NCBI GenBank assembly: GCA_040879985.1
Contig: JBBDJH010000002.1
Location: 1 to 64,000 of the forward strand
Length of the DNA stretch: 64,000 bases
Direction of reading: 5' to 3'
Source of the DNA: VRUE01 sp040879985
GTDB taxonomy: Bacteria > Actinomycetota > Thermoleophilia > Solirubrobacterales > 70-9
The notes below the pieces were generated by a model that had not been told where the DNA came from, made no database searches, and saw only the letters and a list, made by a program, of their open reading frames with translations. Below, piece after piece: positions 16,308 through 24,748 of the stretch; the first letter of the stretch is position 1; the number at the start of each line of letters is the position of its first letter. The translations under genes were made by a program, and so were the position numbers.

Positions 16308-17840
16308 GTGAGCCGCCCCGCGATCGTCTTCATCGGCTTCATGGGGGCGGGCAAGTCGACGGCGCTCGCCGCCGCCCGCGAGGCCGGCCTGGAGACGACC
16401 GAGATCGACGAGCTGATGGAAGCCGAGTTCGGCAGCTCGATCGCCGCCGCCTTCGAGCAGCACGGCGAGGAGGGTTTCCGGGCCCGCGAGGCGGAGGTCG
16501 TCGGCGCGTTGCTCGATCGCGCCGACGGCGGCGCGATCGCGCTCGGCGGCGGCAGCGTCCTCTCCGAGCGGGTGCGCGACGCCCTCGGCCGCCACGTCGT
16601 CGTCTGGCTGCAGATCGACGCCGCCGAGGCCTGGCGGCGGATCGAGGGGACCGACCGCCCGCTGGCGCGCAGCGCCGCCGACGTCGCCGCGCTGCTCGCG
16701 CTGCGCCTGCCGCTGTACGAGGGGCTGGCCGACGCGGTGGTGCCGGTCGGCGATGTCGGCCAGATCGCCCGGGCGCTGCCTTCGATCGAGGCGCTGGCTC
16801 ACTTGCCGACCGGGACGAAACTGCTCTGGGCGGCGAGCGCCTCGGGCGAGTACCCGGTGTTCGTCGGTCGCGACCTGCTCGGCGTCGATTGGTGGCCGCT
16901 TGCGGGGCGGCGCTTCTGCGTCACCGACAGCGCCGTCGGGGCGCTCTACGCCGACCGCCTCGGGCCGCTCGCGGCGCGGATCGAAGTCGAGCCGGGCGAG
17001 GCCGCGAAGACGGTCGGCAACGCGGAGAAGGTGCTGAGTGCGCTTGCCACCGCCGGAATGACGCGCGAGGACCACGTCGTCGCGCTCGGCGGCGGCGTCG
17101 TCGGCGACCTGGCCGGGTTCTGCGCCCACCTGTACCAGCGCGGGGTCCCGGTCGTCCAGGTCGCGACGTCGCTGGTCGCCCAGGTCGACTCGGCCTACGG
17201 GGGCAAGACCGGGGTCGACATGCCGCAGGGCAAGAACTACGCCGGGGCCTACCACCTGCCGGCGGCGGTGATCGCCGACACCGCGACGCTCGCGAGCCTG
17301 CCGCGGGAGGAGCTCGCCGCCGGCTTCGTCGAGGTGCTGAAGACCGGCCTGCTTGCCGGCGGCGAGCTCTGGGAGCGGGTGCGCGCGATCGAGGCGCTCG
17401 ACCCGGCCGGACTCGACGATGTCGTCTTCGCCTGCGCCCGCTACAAGTGCGAGGTCGTCGCCGCCGACGAGCGCGACTCCGGCCTGCGCGAGGCGCTCAA
17501 CCTCGGCCACACGGTCGGCCACGCGATCGAGGCGGCGAGCGGCTACTCGGTCTACCGCCACGGCGAGGTGGTCGGGCTGGGGCTGCTCGCCGCACTGCGC
17601 CTCTCCGCGGCCGCCGAGCTGCGCGCCGAGGTCGAGCGGATCCTGGTCCGCCACGGCCTGCCGGTCAGGCTCGACCCGGCGATCGCGCCGGCCGAGGTCC
17701 TCGCGGCCCTGCAGCGCGACAAGAAGCGCACCGCGGCCGGCGTCGGCTTCGTCCTGCTCGCCGAGCCCGGCGAGCCGAGGACCGGGCAGCTCGTCGATCC
17801 GGCTAAGGTCGAGGCCGCCGTGAAGGAGCTCTACGGATGA
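16308..17840 (+). CDS. aroKB: shikimate kinase / 3-dehydroquinate synthase fusion
   Basis: 510 aa from a GTG start. Residues 1-165 are shikimate kinase with Walker A FIGFMGAGKST, the IALGGGSV loop and RLPLYEGLAD. Residues 166-510 are dehydroquinate synthase with VALGGGVVGDLAGFCAHLYQ, DSAYGGKTGVDMPQGKN, VEVLKTGLL and LGHTVGHAIEAASGYSVYRH (metal ligands). Two pathway steps are thus joined in one chain, with no stop or new start between them. The order kinase then synthase matches separate aroK-aroB pairs in other actinobacteria. Confidence 0.95.
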   Translation: MSRPAIVFIGFMGAGKSTALAAAREAGLETTEIDELMEAEFGSSIAAAFEQHGEEGFRAREAEVVGALLDRADGGAIALGGGSVLSERVRDALGRHVVVWLQIDAAEAWRRIEGTDRPLARSAADVAALLALRLPLYEGLADAVVPVGDVGQIARALPSIEALAHLPTGTKLLWAASASGEYPVFVGRDLLGVDWWPLAGRRFCVTDSAVGALYADRLGPLAARIEVEPGEAAKTVGNAEKVLSALATAGMTREDHVVALGGGVVGDLAGFCAHLYQRGVPVVQVATSLVAQVDSAYGGKTGVDMPQGKNYAGAYHLPAAVIADTATLASLPREELAAGFVEVLKTGLLAGGELWERVRAIEALDPAGLDDVVFACARYKCEVVAADERDSGLREALNLGHTVGHAIEAASGYSVYRHGEVVGLGLLAALRLSAAAELRAEVERILVRHGLPVRLDPAIAPAEVLAALQRDKKRTAAGVGFVLLAEPGEPRTGQLVDPAKVEAAVKELYG

Positions 17841-18295
17841 ACTCCGCCCGCAACCGCGTCGCCGTCCTGCACGGGGTCAACTTCGACGTGCTCGAGCGGC
17901 GCGACGCGGCGGTCTACGGCGGTCAGTCGCTCAGCGAGCTGGAGCGGCAGATCAGCGGCTTCGCGAGCGAGCTCGGCCTCGAAGCGATCTTCTTCCAGAC
18001 CAACTCGGAGGGCGAGTTCGCCGAATACCTGCACCGGGCGCCGGAGCTGGCCGACGCGATCGCGATCAACGCCGGCGCCTGGACCCACTACAGCCGCGCG
18101 ATCGCCGACGCGCTCGAGCTGACCGGCCTGCCGGCGGTCGAGGTCCACCTCTCCGACGTCGAGTCGCGCCAGGACTGGCGCCGCGAGTCGGTCTTCGACG
18201 GGCTGGTCCTCGAGAAGATCTCCGGCAGGGGCGCGGACGGCTACCGCGACGCCCTCGCCGCGCTCGCCCGCCGCCTCGGCGTCGCGGCCGGATGA
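17837..18295 (+). CDS. aroQ: type II 3-dehydroquinate dehydratase
   Basis: 152 aa. The N-terminal HGVNFDVLERRDAAVYGG includes the catalytic Tyr loop. NAGAWTHYSRAIADAL and VEVHLSDVESRQDWR carry the substrate-binding Asn, His and Arg residues of the dodecameric type II enzyme. It dehydrates 3-dehydroquinate. It overlaps aroKB by 4 nt and pepQ by 4 nt. NAGAWTH in place of the usual NAGAYTH is a small deviation. Confidence 0.94.
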   Translation: MNSARNRVAVLHGVNFDVLERRDAAVYGGQSLSELERQISGFASELGLEAIFFQTNSEGEFAEYLHRAPELADAIAINAGAWTHYSRAIADALELTGLPAVEVHLSDVESRQDWRRESVFDGLVLEKISGRGADGYRDALAALARRLGVAAG

Positions 18296-19350
18296 GGGGC
18301 CGCGGCGAGCGCCTCGCGGCGATGCTGGCCGAGCGCGAGCTCGACCTGATCCTGGTCACGGACCTGACCAACGTCCGCTATCTGACCGGTTTCACCGGCA
18401 CGAATGGGGCTTGTATCTGCGGCCCCGATACGCGCCTCTTCCTGACCGATTTCCGCTATACCGAGCGGGCCGCGGCGGAGGTCGACGGCTGGGAGACGAT
18501 CACCGTTGCCGACGACTGGCTCGGCGGCATCGCCGCCCAGCTCAGCGGCAGCTTCGGCTTCGAGGACAGCCACCTCTCGGTGCGGCTGCTCGAGCGGCTG
18601 CGCGGGAAACTGGCGGAGGGGGTCGAGCCGGTCGCGGCCGGCGGCGCGGTCGAGAAGCTGCGCCGGGTCAAGGACGCGGAGGAGCTGGCGGCGATCGCCG
18701 CCGCCGCCGAGCTGGCCGACGAGGTCTGGCGCTGGAGCGTCGACCGCGGCCTCGGCGGCCGCACCGAGCGCGAGGTCGCGCGCGCCGCCGAAGCGCGCAT
18801 CCGCGAGCTCGGCGCCGACCCCTCCTTCCCGGCGATCGTCGCCGCCGGGCCGAACGGGGCGCTGCCGCACGCCGAGCCGGGCGAGCGCCGGATCGAGGCT
18901 GGGGACCTGGTCGTCTTCGACATGGGCGCGAAGCTCGACGGCTACTGCTCCGACGGCACCCGGACCTTCGCCGTCGGCGAGCCGGATGAGCGCGGCCGCG
19001 AGGTCTACGAGACGGTGCGCGGCGCCCAGCGGGCGGCGCTCGACGCGGTTGCCGCCGGGATCGGCGGCGAGGCGCTCGACGCCGTCGCCCGCGAGGCGAT
19101 CGCCGCCGCGGGTTACGGCGAGCGCTTCGGGCACGGCCTCGGCCACGGCGTCGGGCTCGAGGTGCACGAGGAGCCGCGCCTCTCGCCGCGTTCGGAGGAC
19201 GTGCTCGCGGCGGGCGAAGTGGTGACGATCGAGCCGGGGGTCTACCTGCCCGGCGAGCTCGGCGTGCGGATCGAGGATCTCGTCGTCGTCGGCGACGCGG
19301 GCTGTGGCAACCTCAGCGGCCTGCCCAAGGATCTGCAACTGGTCGAGTAG
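18292..19350 (+). CDS. pepQ: M24-family Xaa-Pro peptidase
   Basis: 352 aa. A creatinase-like N-terminal domain (LVTDLTNVRYLTGFTGTNG) is followed by the pita-bread catalytic domain. The five metal ligands are visible in FDMGAKLDGYCSDGTRTF, GHGLGHGVGLEVHEEP, TIEPGVYLPG and VRIEDLV. It removes proline-containing N-termini in the cytoplasm. In many Gram-positive bacteria this gene is followed by efp and nusB; here those lie 5.4 kb away, after an insertion. Confidence 0.93.
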   Translation: MRGRGERLAAMLAERELDLILVTDLTNVRYLTGFTGTNGACICGPDTRLFLTDFRYTERAAAEVDGWETITVADDWLGGIAAQLSGSFGFEDSHLSVRLLERLRGKLAEGVEPVAAGGAVEKLRRVKDAEELAAIAAAAELADEVWRWSVDRGLGGRTEREVARAAEARIRELGADPSFPAIVAAGPNGALPHAEPGERRIEAGDLVVFDMGAKLDGYCSDGTRTFAVGEPDERGREVYETVRGAQRAALDAVAAGIGGEALDAVAREAIAAAGYGERFGHGLGHGVGLEVHEEPRLSPRSEDVLAAGEVVTIEPGVYLPGELGVRIEDLVVVGDAGCGNLSGLPKDLQLVE

Positions 19351-19385
19351 AGACGCGTAGAGCCCTGCCTGGGGGTGAAAACTCG

Positions 19386-19425
19386 GCTGCATCCTCAAGT
19401 CGACCTGCGGACAGGCCGATGCAGC
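19386..19425. promoter_or_regulatory. hairpin between pepQ and the diguanylate cyclase gene
   Basis: GCTGCATC (19386-19393) pairs with GATGCAGC (19418-19425) around a 24-nt loop, ending 4 nt before the proposed GTG start. It could terminate the aro operon or hide the translation start. No T-run is present. Confidence 0.4.
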
Positions 19426-19429
19426 TCTC

Positions 19430-20524
19430 GTGAATCTCACCGTACCGAGCAGGCGTCGTGCCCAGCCCATCGACGATGCGGCCGGTTCCGTTCTCCATCA
19501 GGAGTCGCTGGCGGCGGTTCGCGACGACGCCCGCCGCGAACGCCTGCTCGACATGCAGGTCCGCCTCCGCCCCTACCGGCTCGTCACCTTCGCGATCCTC
19601 GCGGTCACGCTCATCTCGGTCAGCGCCGAGGTCGGCTGGTGGTGGGTCGTGCCCCTGGCGGTCGGCCTCGCCGGCTTCTCGGTCGCCGATCGTTTCATGC
19701 GCCACAGCGAGCACCCGGCGATCTGGGCCGCCGCCGCGTGGGGAATCCTGCCGCTGCTTCTCGCCGACGCGGTGATCGTCACCGGCGGCGCCGAAAGCCC
19801 GGCGCTGATGTGGTTCGCGCTGCCGGCGGTAACCCTCGGCGCCCGCTTCACCACCCGCGGCACTGCGCTTGGGACCGCCTACATCCTGGCGCTGCTGATG
19901 ATCGCCACCTTCGGGCTCGACAGCGCGGTTGCCGCTGAGCATCACCAGCAGGTGATCGCCACCATTGCTCTGGTCCTCTGTGCGGTGATCCTCTCCGGCG
20001 CACTGGTCGAGTCCGACCGCGCCCACCGGCGCCGCTCGACCCTCGACCCGCTCACCGGCCTCTTCAACCGCAACGCCCTGGAGCAGAAACTGAGCGAGCT
20101 CGCCGACCAGCCGATCGGCGAGGGGGAGGGGACCTCGCACGCGCTGCTGCTCTGCGACCTCGACCGCTTCAAGCAGATCAACGACCGGCTCGGGCATGCG
20201 ACCGGCGACGCCGTTCTCCAAGACGTCGCTTACACGATGCGCGCGGCGCTGCGCGCCGGCGACTCGATTTATCGGGTCGGCGGCGAGGAGATCCTCGTCG
20301 TCCTGCCGGGAGCGACCCGCGACGACGCGGTCGCGATCGCCGAACGGCTGCGCGTGGCGGTCCGCGAGCGACGCCCGAACGGGGTCGCGGTGACGGTCAG
20401 CATCGGCGTCGCCGTCTCCTCGCCCGGGCCGCTCGATACCGACGAGCTGGTCGGCCGCGCCGACGCGGCGCTCTACTCGGCGAAGGCGGCCGGCCGCGAC
20501 CGCGTCGTGGTCAGCGCCAACTGA
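19430..20524 (+). CDS. membrane diguanylate cyclase (GGDEF domain)
   Basis: 364 aa. Several hydrophobic helices in residues 45-190 form a membrane sensor region. The GGDEF domain has DPLTGLFNRNALEQKL, LLLCDLDRFKQINDRLGH and the active-site loop YRVGGEEILVVLPG. The signature is GGEEI rather than GGDEF but keeps the catalytic Glu. An intact RxxD inhibition site (RAGD) lies 5 residues upstream, so c-di-GMP feedback is likely. No EAL domain is attached; the HD-GYP gene at the window end is degenerate. The start is uncertain: the GTG lacks a ribosome-binding site, and ATG 19551 is an alternative. Confidence 0.9.
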   Translation: MNLTVPSRRRAQPIDDAAGSVLHQESLAAVRDDARRERLLDMQVRLRPYRLVTFAILAVTLISVSAEVGWWWVVPLAVGLAGFSVADRFMRHSEHPAIWAAAAWGILPLLLADAVIVTGGAESPALMWFALPAVTLGARFTTRGTALGTAYILALLMIATFGLDSAVAAEHHQQVIATIALVLCAVILSGALVESDRAHRRRSTLDPLTGLFNRNALEQKLSELADQPIGEGEGTSHALLLCDLDRFKQINDRLGHATGDAVLQDVAYTMRAALRAGDSIYRVGGEEILVVLPGATRDDAVAIAERLRVAVRERRPNGVAVTVSIGVAVSSPGPLDTDELVGRADAALYSAKAAGRDRVVVSAN

Positions 20525-20539
20525 GCCCGAGGCCCGGGC

Positions 20540-21589
20540 TCAGCGGTTGAGGTCGATGCCGGCCTCGAGCCGCGCCGCGAAGGCGGCGATCAGCTCGACG
20601 GTCGCCTCGACGTCGCCGAGGTCGACCAGCTCGACCGGCGAGTGCATGTAGCGCAGCGGGATCGAGACCAGGCCGGTCGGGATCCCCGAGCGCGAGATCT
20701 GGATCGCGTCGGCGTCGGTGCTGGTGGCGCGCCCGCTGGCGCTGACGGTGTGCTCGATCCCGGCTTGCTCGGCGGTCTCGACGAGCAGCTCGAAGACCTT
20801 CGGCGAGAGGGTCGAGCCGCGGCCGATCGCCGGGCCGGAACCGAGCGGGTGGCTGCCGATCTGCTTCTCGTCGACGCCCGGCGCGTCGGTCGCGTGGGTC
20901 ACGTCGACGGCGACGGCGAGGTCGGGCCGCACCTCGAAGGCGGCGGTGCGCGCCCCGTAGAGGCCGATCTCCTCCTGCACGGCGGCGACGGCCGCGAAGC
21001 TGCCGCCGAGCGAGCCGCGCTCGTGGCAGCGGCGCAGCGCCTCGAGCGCCACGTAGGCGCCGAGCCGGTTGTCCATCGCCCTGGAGACGAGCCGCCGGCC
21101 GGCGAGGCGCAGCGGCTCGGCGGCGATCACGACCGGGTCGCCGACCCGCAGCAGCGCCGCCGCCTCGTCGCGGTCGGCGGCGCCGACGTCGATGTGGAGG
21201 CCCTTCAGCTCGACCACCTTTTTACGCTGATCGGGATCGAGCAGGTGGATCGGCTTGCGGCCGACGACCCCCGGCACGAGCCCGTCGCGCCCGCGCACCT
21301 CGACCCGCTGGCCGACCAGGATCTGCGGGTCCCAGCCGCCGATCGGGGCGAACCAGAGGAAGCCGTCCTCGTCGATGTGGGTGACGACGAGGCCGATCTC
21401 GTCGATGTGGCCGACGACCGCGAGCAACGGCGCCGCCTCGCCGACGCGGGCGATCGAGGAGCCGAGCCCGTCGCTGGTGAGCGCCGCGAAGGCGGCTTGC
21501 TCGCGCCAGATCGCGGCGGCGGGCCCCTCGTGGCCGGAGGGGGCGCCGGCGCGCAGCAGCTTGTCGAGCAGGGCGGGGATCGCGGACAT
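20540..21589 (-). CDS. M42-family metallopeptidase
   Basis: 349 aa. Metal ligands and the catalytic Glu are in VVGHIDEIGLVVTHID, SRAMDNRLGAYVALEAL, AAVQEEIGLYGA, VDVTHATDAPG and the C-terminal RYMHSPVELVD. These match the glutamyl aminopeptidase/FrvX group, which forms large dodecameric tetrahedral particles that trim peptides. It is transcribed towards the cyclase gene (15 nt between stops). The secreted-protein gene at 21597 lies 7 nt upstream on the same strand, so both form an operon. Confidence 0.92.
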   Translation of the reverse strand: MSAIPALLDKLLRAGAPSGHEGPAAAIWREQAAFAALTSDGLGSSIARVGEAAPLLAVVGHIDEIGLVVTHIDEDGFLWFAPIGGWDPQILVGQRVEVRGRDGLVPGVVGRKPIHLLDPDQRKKVVELKGLHIDVGAADRDEAAALLRVGDPVVIAAEPLRLAGRRLVSRAMDNRLGAYVALEALRRCHERGSLGGSFAAVAAVQEEIGLYGARTAAFEVRPDLAVAVDVTHATDAPGVDEKQIGSHPLGSGPAIGRGSTLSPKVFELLVETAEQAGIEHTVSASGRATSTDADAIQISRSGIPTGLVSIPLRYMHSPVELVDLGDVEATVELIAAFAARLEAGIDLNR

Positions 21590-21596
21590 CGGCTGC

Positions 21597-22100
21597 TCAG
21601 TATGCCGCGCGGCCCGACTGGCCGGCGTCGAAGCGGCCGAAGCGGCAGTTGCGGACTTTGAAGACGATGCTGATGTTGTTGGCCGAGATGCCGCTGCGTT
21701 CGGCCAGGATCGACTCGTGGGCGGCCTTGATGTCCGCCCCCTGCTTGTAGTACTTGCCGACCGTCTGCAGACGCACCTTGATCAGGCGCATGAACTTGAG
21801 CCAGCGGGCGACGCGGCGCTCGTCGCCGACCGGCGCCGGCACCGGCGCGAGGCGCTTGATCAGCTTGCCGAAGGACGCCGAGACGCGGATGAACTGCTTG
21901 CCCGCCGGGGCGAAGTTGTCCCTGTTGATGCGCTGCCGCACACCGGACATGATCCGCGCGTTGACGGTCCGGTTGGCCTCGCAGATCGGCTCGACCCGTT
22001 CCTTGTAGCTCTCCCGCGTCTGTTCCGCGGCAGCGGCCGGTGGCGCGATGACGAGCATCGCGACCAAGATCGCAGCAGGTGTCCCCAGCATCCGTCTCAT
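21597..22100 (-). CDS. secreted protein of unknown function
   Basis: 167 aa with a signal peptide (AAILVAMLVIAPPAAAA). The mature part is alpha-helical and basic, with one Cys near the start (VEPICEANRTV) and one near the end (VRNCRFGRF), which may form a disulfide. The second ATG (22091) sits 9 nt behind a GGGAG motif and may be the true start. A TAATCT box is visible further upstream on the minus strand. I recognise no family; the layout is like small exported helical proteins of soil actinobacteria. Confidence 0.7.
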   Translation of the reverse strand: MRRMLGTPAAILVAMLVIAPPAAAAEQTRESYKERVEPICEANRTVNARIMSGVRQRINRDNFAPAGKQFIRVSASFGKLIKRLAPVPAPVGDERRVARWLKFMRLIKVRLQTVGKYYKQGADIKAAHESILAERSGISANNISIVFKVRNCRFGRFDAGQSGRAAY

Positions 22101-22146
22101 CTCCCAGGCCCTTCTAGATTAGAGACAGGCGCTGCCCGGCTGGCGC

Positions 22147-23379
22147 TTATGGCGCTTTGACTTCGGCCGCTCGCTCCATCGCAGCTAGCGCAACCGTCAT
22201 CTTCGTCGATCCCAAGCCCGATGTTTTCATGCGCTGCCTTGAACGCTGTTCCTCTCGCAGGAGGAACTTGCGCAACGAGTTGAGTCCCGTGATTACTCTC
22301 TCCCAACCCCGTTCGTCTAATAGGACATTTGACCAGGTGACGTAGCGGTCGGTGCGAGCATCGAATGCGCCAGCCTCCATCGAGCCAACCGCATCCGCGC
22401 AGAATCGTTCAAACGTTTGCCATCGCTCGGATCTCTTTGATGCCGGAGGTTCCGCACATGCGTCGAAGCCGGCGTATCGCGGCTTGGTTGCCCTGTAGAA
22501 GTGCTCAGTCCGTCCCCGTCGCCCGTTGCCGGTTCGTTCGGCGACTCGAGCGGCCCAACCGGTTCTTTCGAGTCCCCTGAACTGGCGCCATATCCGCTGC
22601 TTGCTAGCACCGCCGACCTCACGGTAGTACTGCGTTGAACTCACCTCCCTCTGATTCATTTCGCCAGCGATTGCCAGGGAGAGGTCATCGATGAGGACCG
22701 GCGCAAGCCGCTCAGTGAACGGAACGAGTGGCTCGATGCGCAGCTCCACCAGCCCGCCGGCATGAGGCGACGCACAGGACCCCGCCGAGTCGAACGCGAC
22801 AACAAATACATCTGCGGGCTTCAACGCCCCTTCTCCGTTTTGGGCGCGGACTCGTGAGTCTTCTTGCTCTTCGAAAATCCCTTGAAACTGGGTGGCAACT
22901 GCCTCGATCGCGCGCTTCCGGCCGACCTCGTCAAGCTCCCATTGATCGCAAGTCAGGTCGCGCGCCCACTCCGCTCCGGCATTCGCGACCTCGACTGCGG
23001 CCCGTAGTTTCGGTGCAACCTGCTTGTAGATGTTCCAGGTCCAGGCAACGCGGAGGGAGTAGGGGACCAAAGCCCAGCTATCGGCATCGCAGTACGCGGG
23101 TTCCGTAGCCCGGTAAAAGTGCTCAACCGCTCCGTGTCGTCGCCCACCGGGCGGAGCCGTGCGAACAAGTCTCAGCCAGTCGGTTTCAGCCAATTTGTTG
23201 AAGTTCTGAGAGACGCGGGAGAGCGCCCCGCCTCCAAAGGCGCGGTTGAACTGCACGGCGCTCATCTCACGCATGTGCAGCTCCGTAACGATTTTCAAAC
23301 GAATTGCGACTGCGAATACCACTGCGAGGCGTCTCAAGCGCTCCCGCGGGTTCCCGCGCAATCTGAGCCTTTTCGCCAT
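22147..23379 (-). CDS. protein with two tandem winged-helix domains
   Basis: 410 aa. Residues about 28-95 and 227-300 are duplicates of one module: MREMSAVQFNRAFGG against NQREVSSTQYYREVGG, then GAVEHFYRATEPAY against GRTEHFYRATKPRY. The pattern (helix, recognition helix, TGW or TDW, basic wing, EHFYRAT) is that of a winged-helix transcription factor of the ArsR/PadR kind. Each copy is followed by a helical tail. A single chain could thus act as a built-in dimer. GGAGG precedes the ATG. Base composition is visibly less GC-rich than the flanking operons, suggesting transfer. No ligand-binding domain is recognised. Confidence 0.72.
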   Translation of the reverse strand: MAKRLRLRGNPRERLRRLAVVFAVAIRLKIVTELHMREMSAVQFNRAFGGGALSRVSQNFNKLAETDWLRLVRTAPPGGRRHGAVEHFYRATEPAYCDADSWALVPYSLRVAWTWNIYKQVAPKLRAAVEVANAGAEWARDLTCDQWELDEVGRKRAIEAVATQFQGIFEEQEDSRVRAQNGEGALKPADVFVVAFDSAGSCASPHAGGLVELRIEPLVPFTERLAPVLIDDLSLAIAGEMNQREVSSTQYYREVGGASKQRIWRQFRGLERTGWAARVAERTGNGRRGRTEHFYRATKPRYAGFDACAEPPASKRSERWQTFERFCADAVGSMEAGAFDARTDRYVTWSNVLLDERGWERVITGLNSLRKFLLREEQRSRQRMKTSGLGSTKMTVALAAMERAAEVKAP

Positions 23380-23587
23380 TCGAGCCTCCGTAGTGATCTT
23401 GTCCCTCGGATTGTCGAGGAAAGCCTACACCGGGTACTCAGACGAAACCAATGCAGTACCACCTCCTTCTCGTAGCCAACTTGCTCAAGAAATTCGTAGC
23501 AAGTCTGGCAGAGGAGGTGATGACGTGAAGCTCGCATCGTGCCCGGCGGCCGTGCCGGCCATTTCAGTCAACAAGGTCGGTTAGCGG

Positions 23588-23659
23588 CGGAAGTGGAGTC
23601 GACCGGCACGGCCGCTCGANNNNNNNNNNCCCCGGCCCCCCCCCTCGACTCCACTTCCG
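23588..23659. repeat. 15-bp perfect inverted repeat enclosing an assembly gap
   Basis: CGGAAGTGGAGTCGA (23588-23602) and its exact complement (23645-23659) flank the 10 N at 23620-23629. The long hairpin probably caused the assembly break. It could be a transposon end pair, a terminator or an assembly fold-back. Confidence 0.7.
23620..23629. other. assembly gap (10 N)
   Basis: Ten N between the two arms of the inverted repeat, followed by a C-rich run. True length is unknown. Confidence 0.95.
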
Positions 23660-23753
23660 TGCTCTGTGTTGCTCCCCGAACCGCTAGGCCGCAGTCCATT
23701 GATCACGCGACGTGAATTGATCGCTTGCGGTCGCGCAGTTAGCGTTTGCGTCG

Positions 23754-24050
23754 ATGAGTAACGAAATCGAAGCATTCTGGAACGCCCTGCCCCCCCAGGT
23801 TCTGCACCCGCTGCGCGTGCCGATCCTCGAAGCCGCGCGGTGGACAGGGGAGCCACTTTCAGCCGTCATGTTCGTCGATGTGCTCGAGGGCGAGGTGACG
23901 ATGTGGGAGGCGATCGCCCATCTGGAGGCTCTGGTGAGGCTCGGCGTGATGCGCCGCGGCCGGCGCGATCCAGACGCCCCCGACCTACGCGAGGGTCGCT
24001 TCGACGTGCTCTATCGCCTCAGCGTTCAGTGGCCGCGCGATGACGGCTGA
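23754..24050 (+). CDS. small winged-helix (ArsR-like) protein
   Basis: 98 aa, one domain. HPLRVPILEAARWTGEPLSA followed by VTMWEAIAHLEALVRLGVM and a basic wing matches the compact winged-helix fold used by ArsR-like regulators. It lacks obvious metal-binding cysteines. A TAGCGT box lies 8 nt before the ATG, so a leaderless transcript is likely. It stands alone among degraded small genes, so its regulatory target is unclear. Confidence 0.6.
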   Translation: MSNEIEAFWNALPPQVLHPLRVPILEAARWTGEPLSAVMFVDVLEGEVTMWEAIAHLEALVRLGVMRRGRRDPDAPDLREGRFDVLYRLSVQWPRDDG

Positions 24051-24064
24051 GTGCGAGATGGCCG

Positions 24065-24253
24065 GTGGCTGAGTCCAAAGCGCCGGTCGCCACGCAGTTT
24101 GGCCGCAACCTCCGCGCCCGGTGAGAACGCATGGGCGTCTCCCAGGAGGCCCTGGCGGGACGTGCGCTGCTTCACCGCACAGAGGTCGGCCTGCTGGAGC
24201 GCGGCTCGCGGACACCGAGAATCGACACGTTGATCGTGGAGATCGCGGTGTGA
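24065..24253 (+). pseudogene. broken XRE-family helix-turn-helix gene
   Basis: From GTG 24065 the frame reads VATQFGRNLRAR, meets TGA at 24122, and continues ERMGVSQEALAGRALLHRTE and VGLLERGSRTPRIDTL before a second stop at 24251. Together these make one HTH_3 domain in which an Arg codon (CGA) became TGA, and whose end is cut short. ATG 24131 could still start a 40-residue remnant. It lies between the small HTH gene and a possible toxin-antitoxin pair, and may be the old regulator of that pair. Confidence 0.75.
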
Positions 24254-24293
24254 CGGTTAGAGAGCACGCCGAACTTCGCCTCGCCCACGGGGC

Positions 24294-24494
24294 TTGACCC
24301 GCTTCGAGGTCGAGGGGGTTGTCGGCGATGCCCACCGCTCGCGCGAGGTCAACAAAGGGGACGCGGATTGGCGTGTCTACGGGATTCGCTCTGACGGCAG
24401 ACGATTCGCCATTCTCTATGACCACCCTGCGCTCGGCAGCGCCCAAGTCGCCCGCATCGTGAGCATCTGGCCGTTGCGCGATCCCAAGTCATGA
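24294..24494 (+). CDS. small protein, possible toxin of a DUF2283-linked pair
   Basis: 66 aa if started at TTG 24294. The pattern RVYGIRSDGRRFAILYDHP and ARIVSIWPLRD resembles small beta-rich DUF4258/BrnT-like proteins that often sit just upstream of DUF2283 genes. The similarity is weak and made by eye. The next gene encodes a DUF2283 protein, which supports a two-gene module. The start is uncertain: no ATG or ribosome-binding site is present and the frame opens at 24261. Confidence 0.4.
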   Translation: MTRFEVEGVVGDAHRSREVNKGDADWRVYGIRSDGRRFAILYDHPALGSAQVARIVSIWPLRDPKS

Positions 24495-24520
24495 CGCGCG
24501 TCAGGGTCTATCCTTCGTCT

Positions 24521-24748
24521 ATGAGTGCTCGGTTTGCTTACTACGACCGCGATGCCGACATCGCCTGGCTTCCTACCGGCGACTCGGAGGATGTTGTGAG
24601 CGAAGAGGTCGATTGGGGCCTGCTCGACCACGACGCCGGCACCGACGAGGTCGTCGGGATCGAGGTCTGGTCGGCCAGCAAGCGCCTTCCAGCCGAGCTT
24701 CTGGCCACCTTGCCCGCGCCGACCAGCGCCCACGGCGCAGCCGCCTAG
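24521..24748 (+). CDS. DUF2283 family protein
   Basis: 75 aa. FAYYDRDADIAWLPT and VDWGLLDHDAGTDEVVGIEV reproduce the DUF2283 pattern (Y-D-x-x-x-D-x-x-Y or W, then D-x-D-x-x-x-x-VGIE). Members commonly neighbour DUF4258-type genes and are proposed antitoxin-like partners; no biochemical role is established. The ATG at 24521 has a TATCCT box 6 nt upstream. efp begins 54 nt later, marking the right edge of the insertion. Confidence 0.75.
   Translation: MSARFAYYDRDADIAWLPTGDSEDVVSEEVDWGLLDHDAGTDEVVGIEVWSASKRLPAELLATLPAPTSAHGAAA

Larger units (their letters stand above)
23380..23753. other. 374-nt intergenic region with inverted repeat and gap
   Basis: No convincing gene. The left part is the divergent upstream region of the duplicated winged-helix gene and is relatively AT-rich. 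The right part holds the inverted repeat around the 10-N gap. The TAGCGT box for the next gene is at 23740-23745. Confidence 0.5.

Noticed and set aside
19351..19430. c-di-GMP riboswitch in front of the GGDEF gene
   Set aside because: The 80-nt gap has only a simple 8-bp hairpin and lacks GEMM-type conserved bases.
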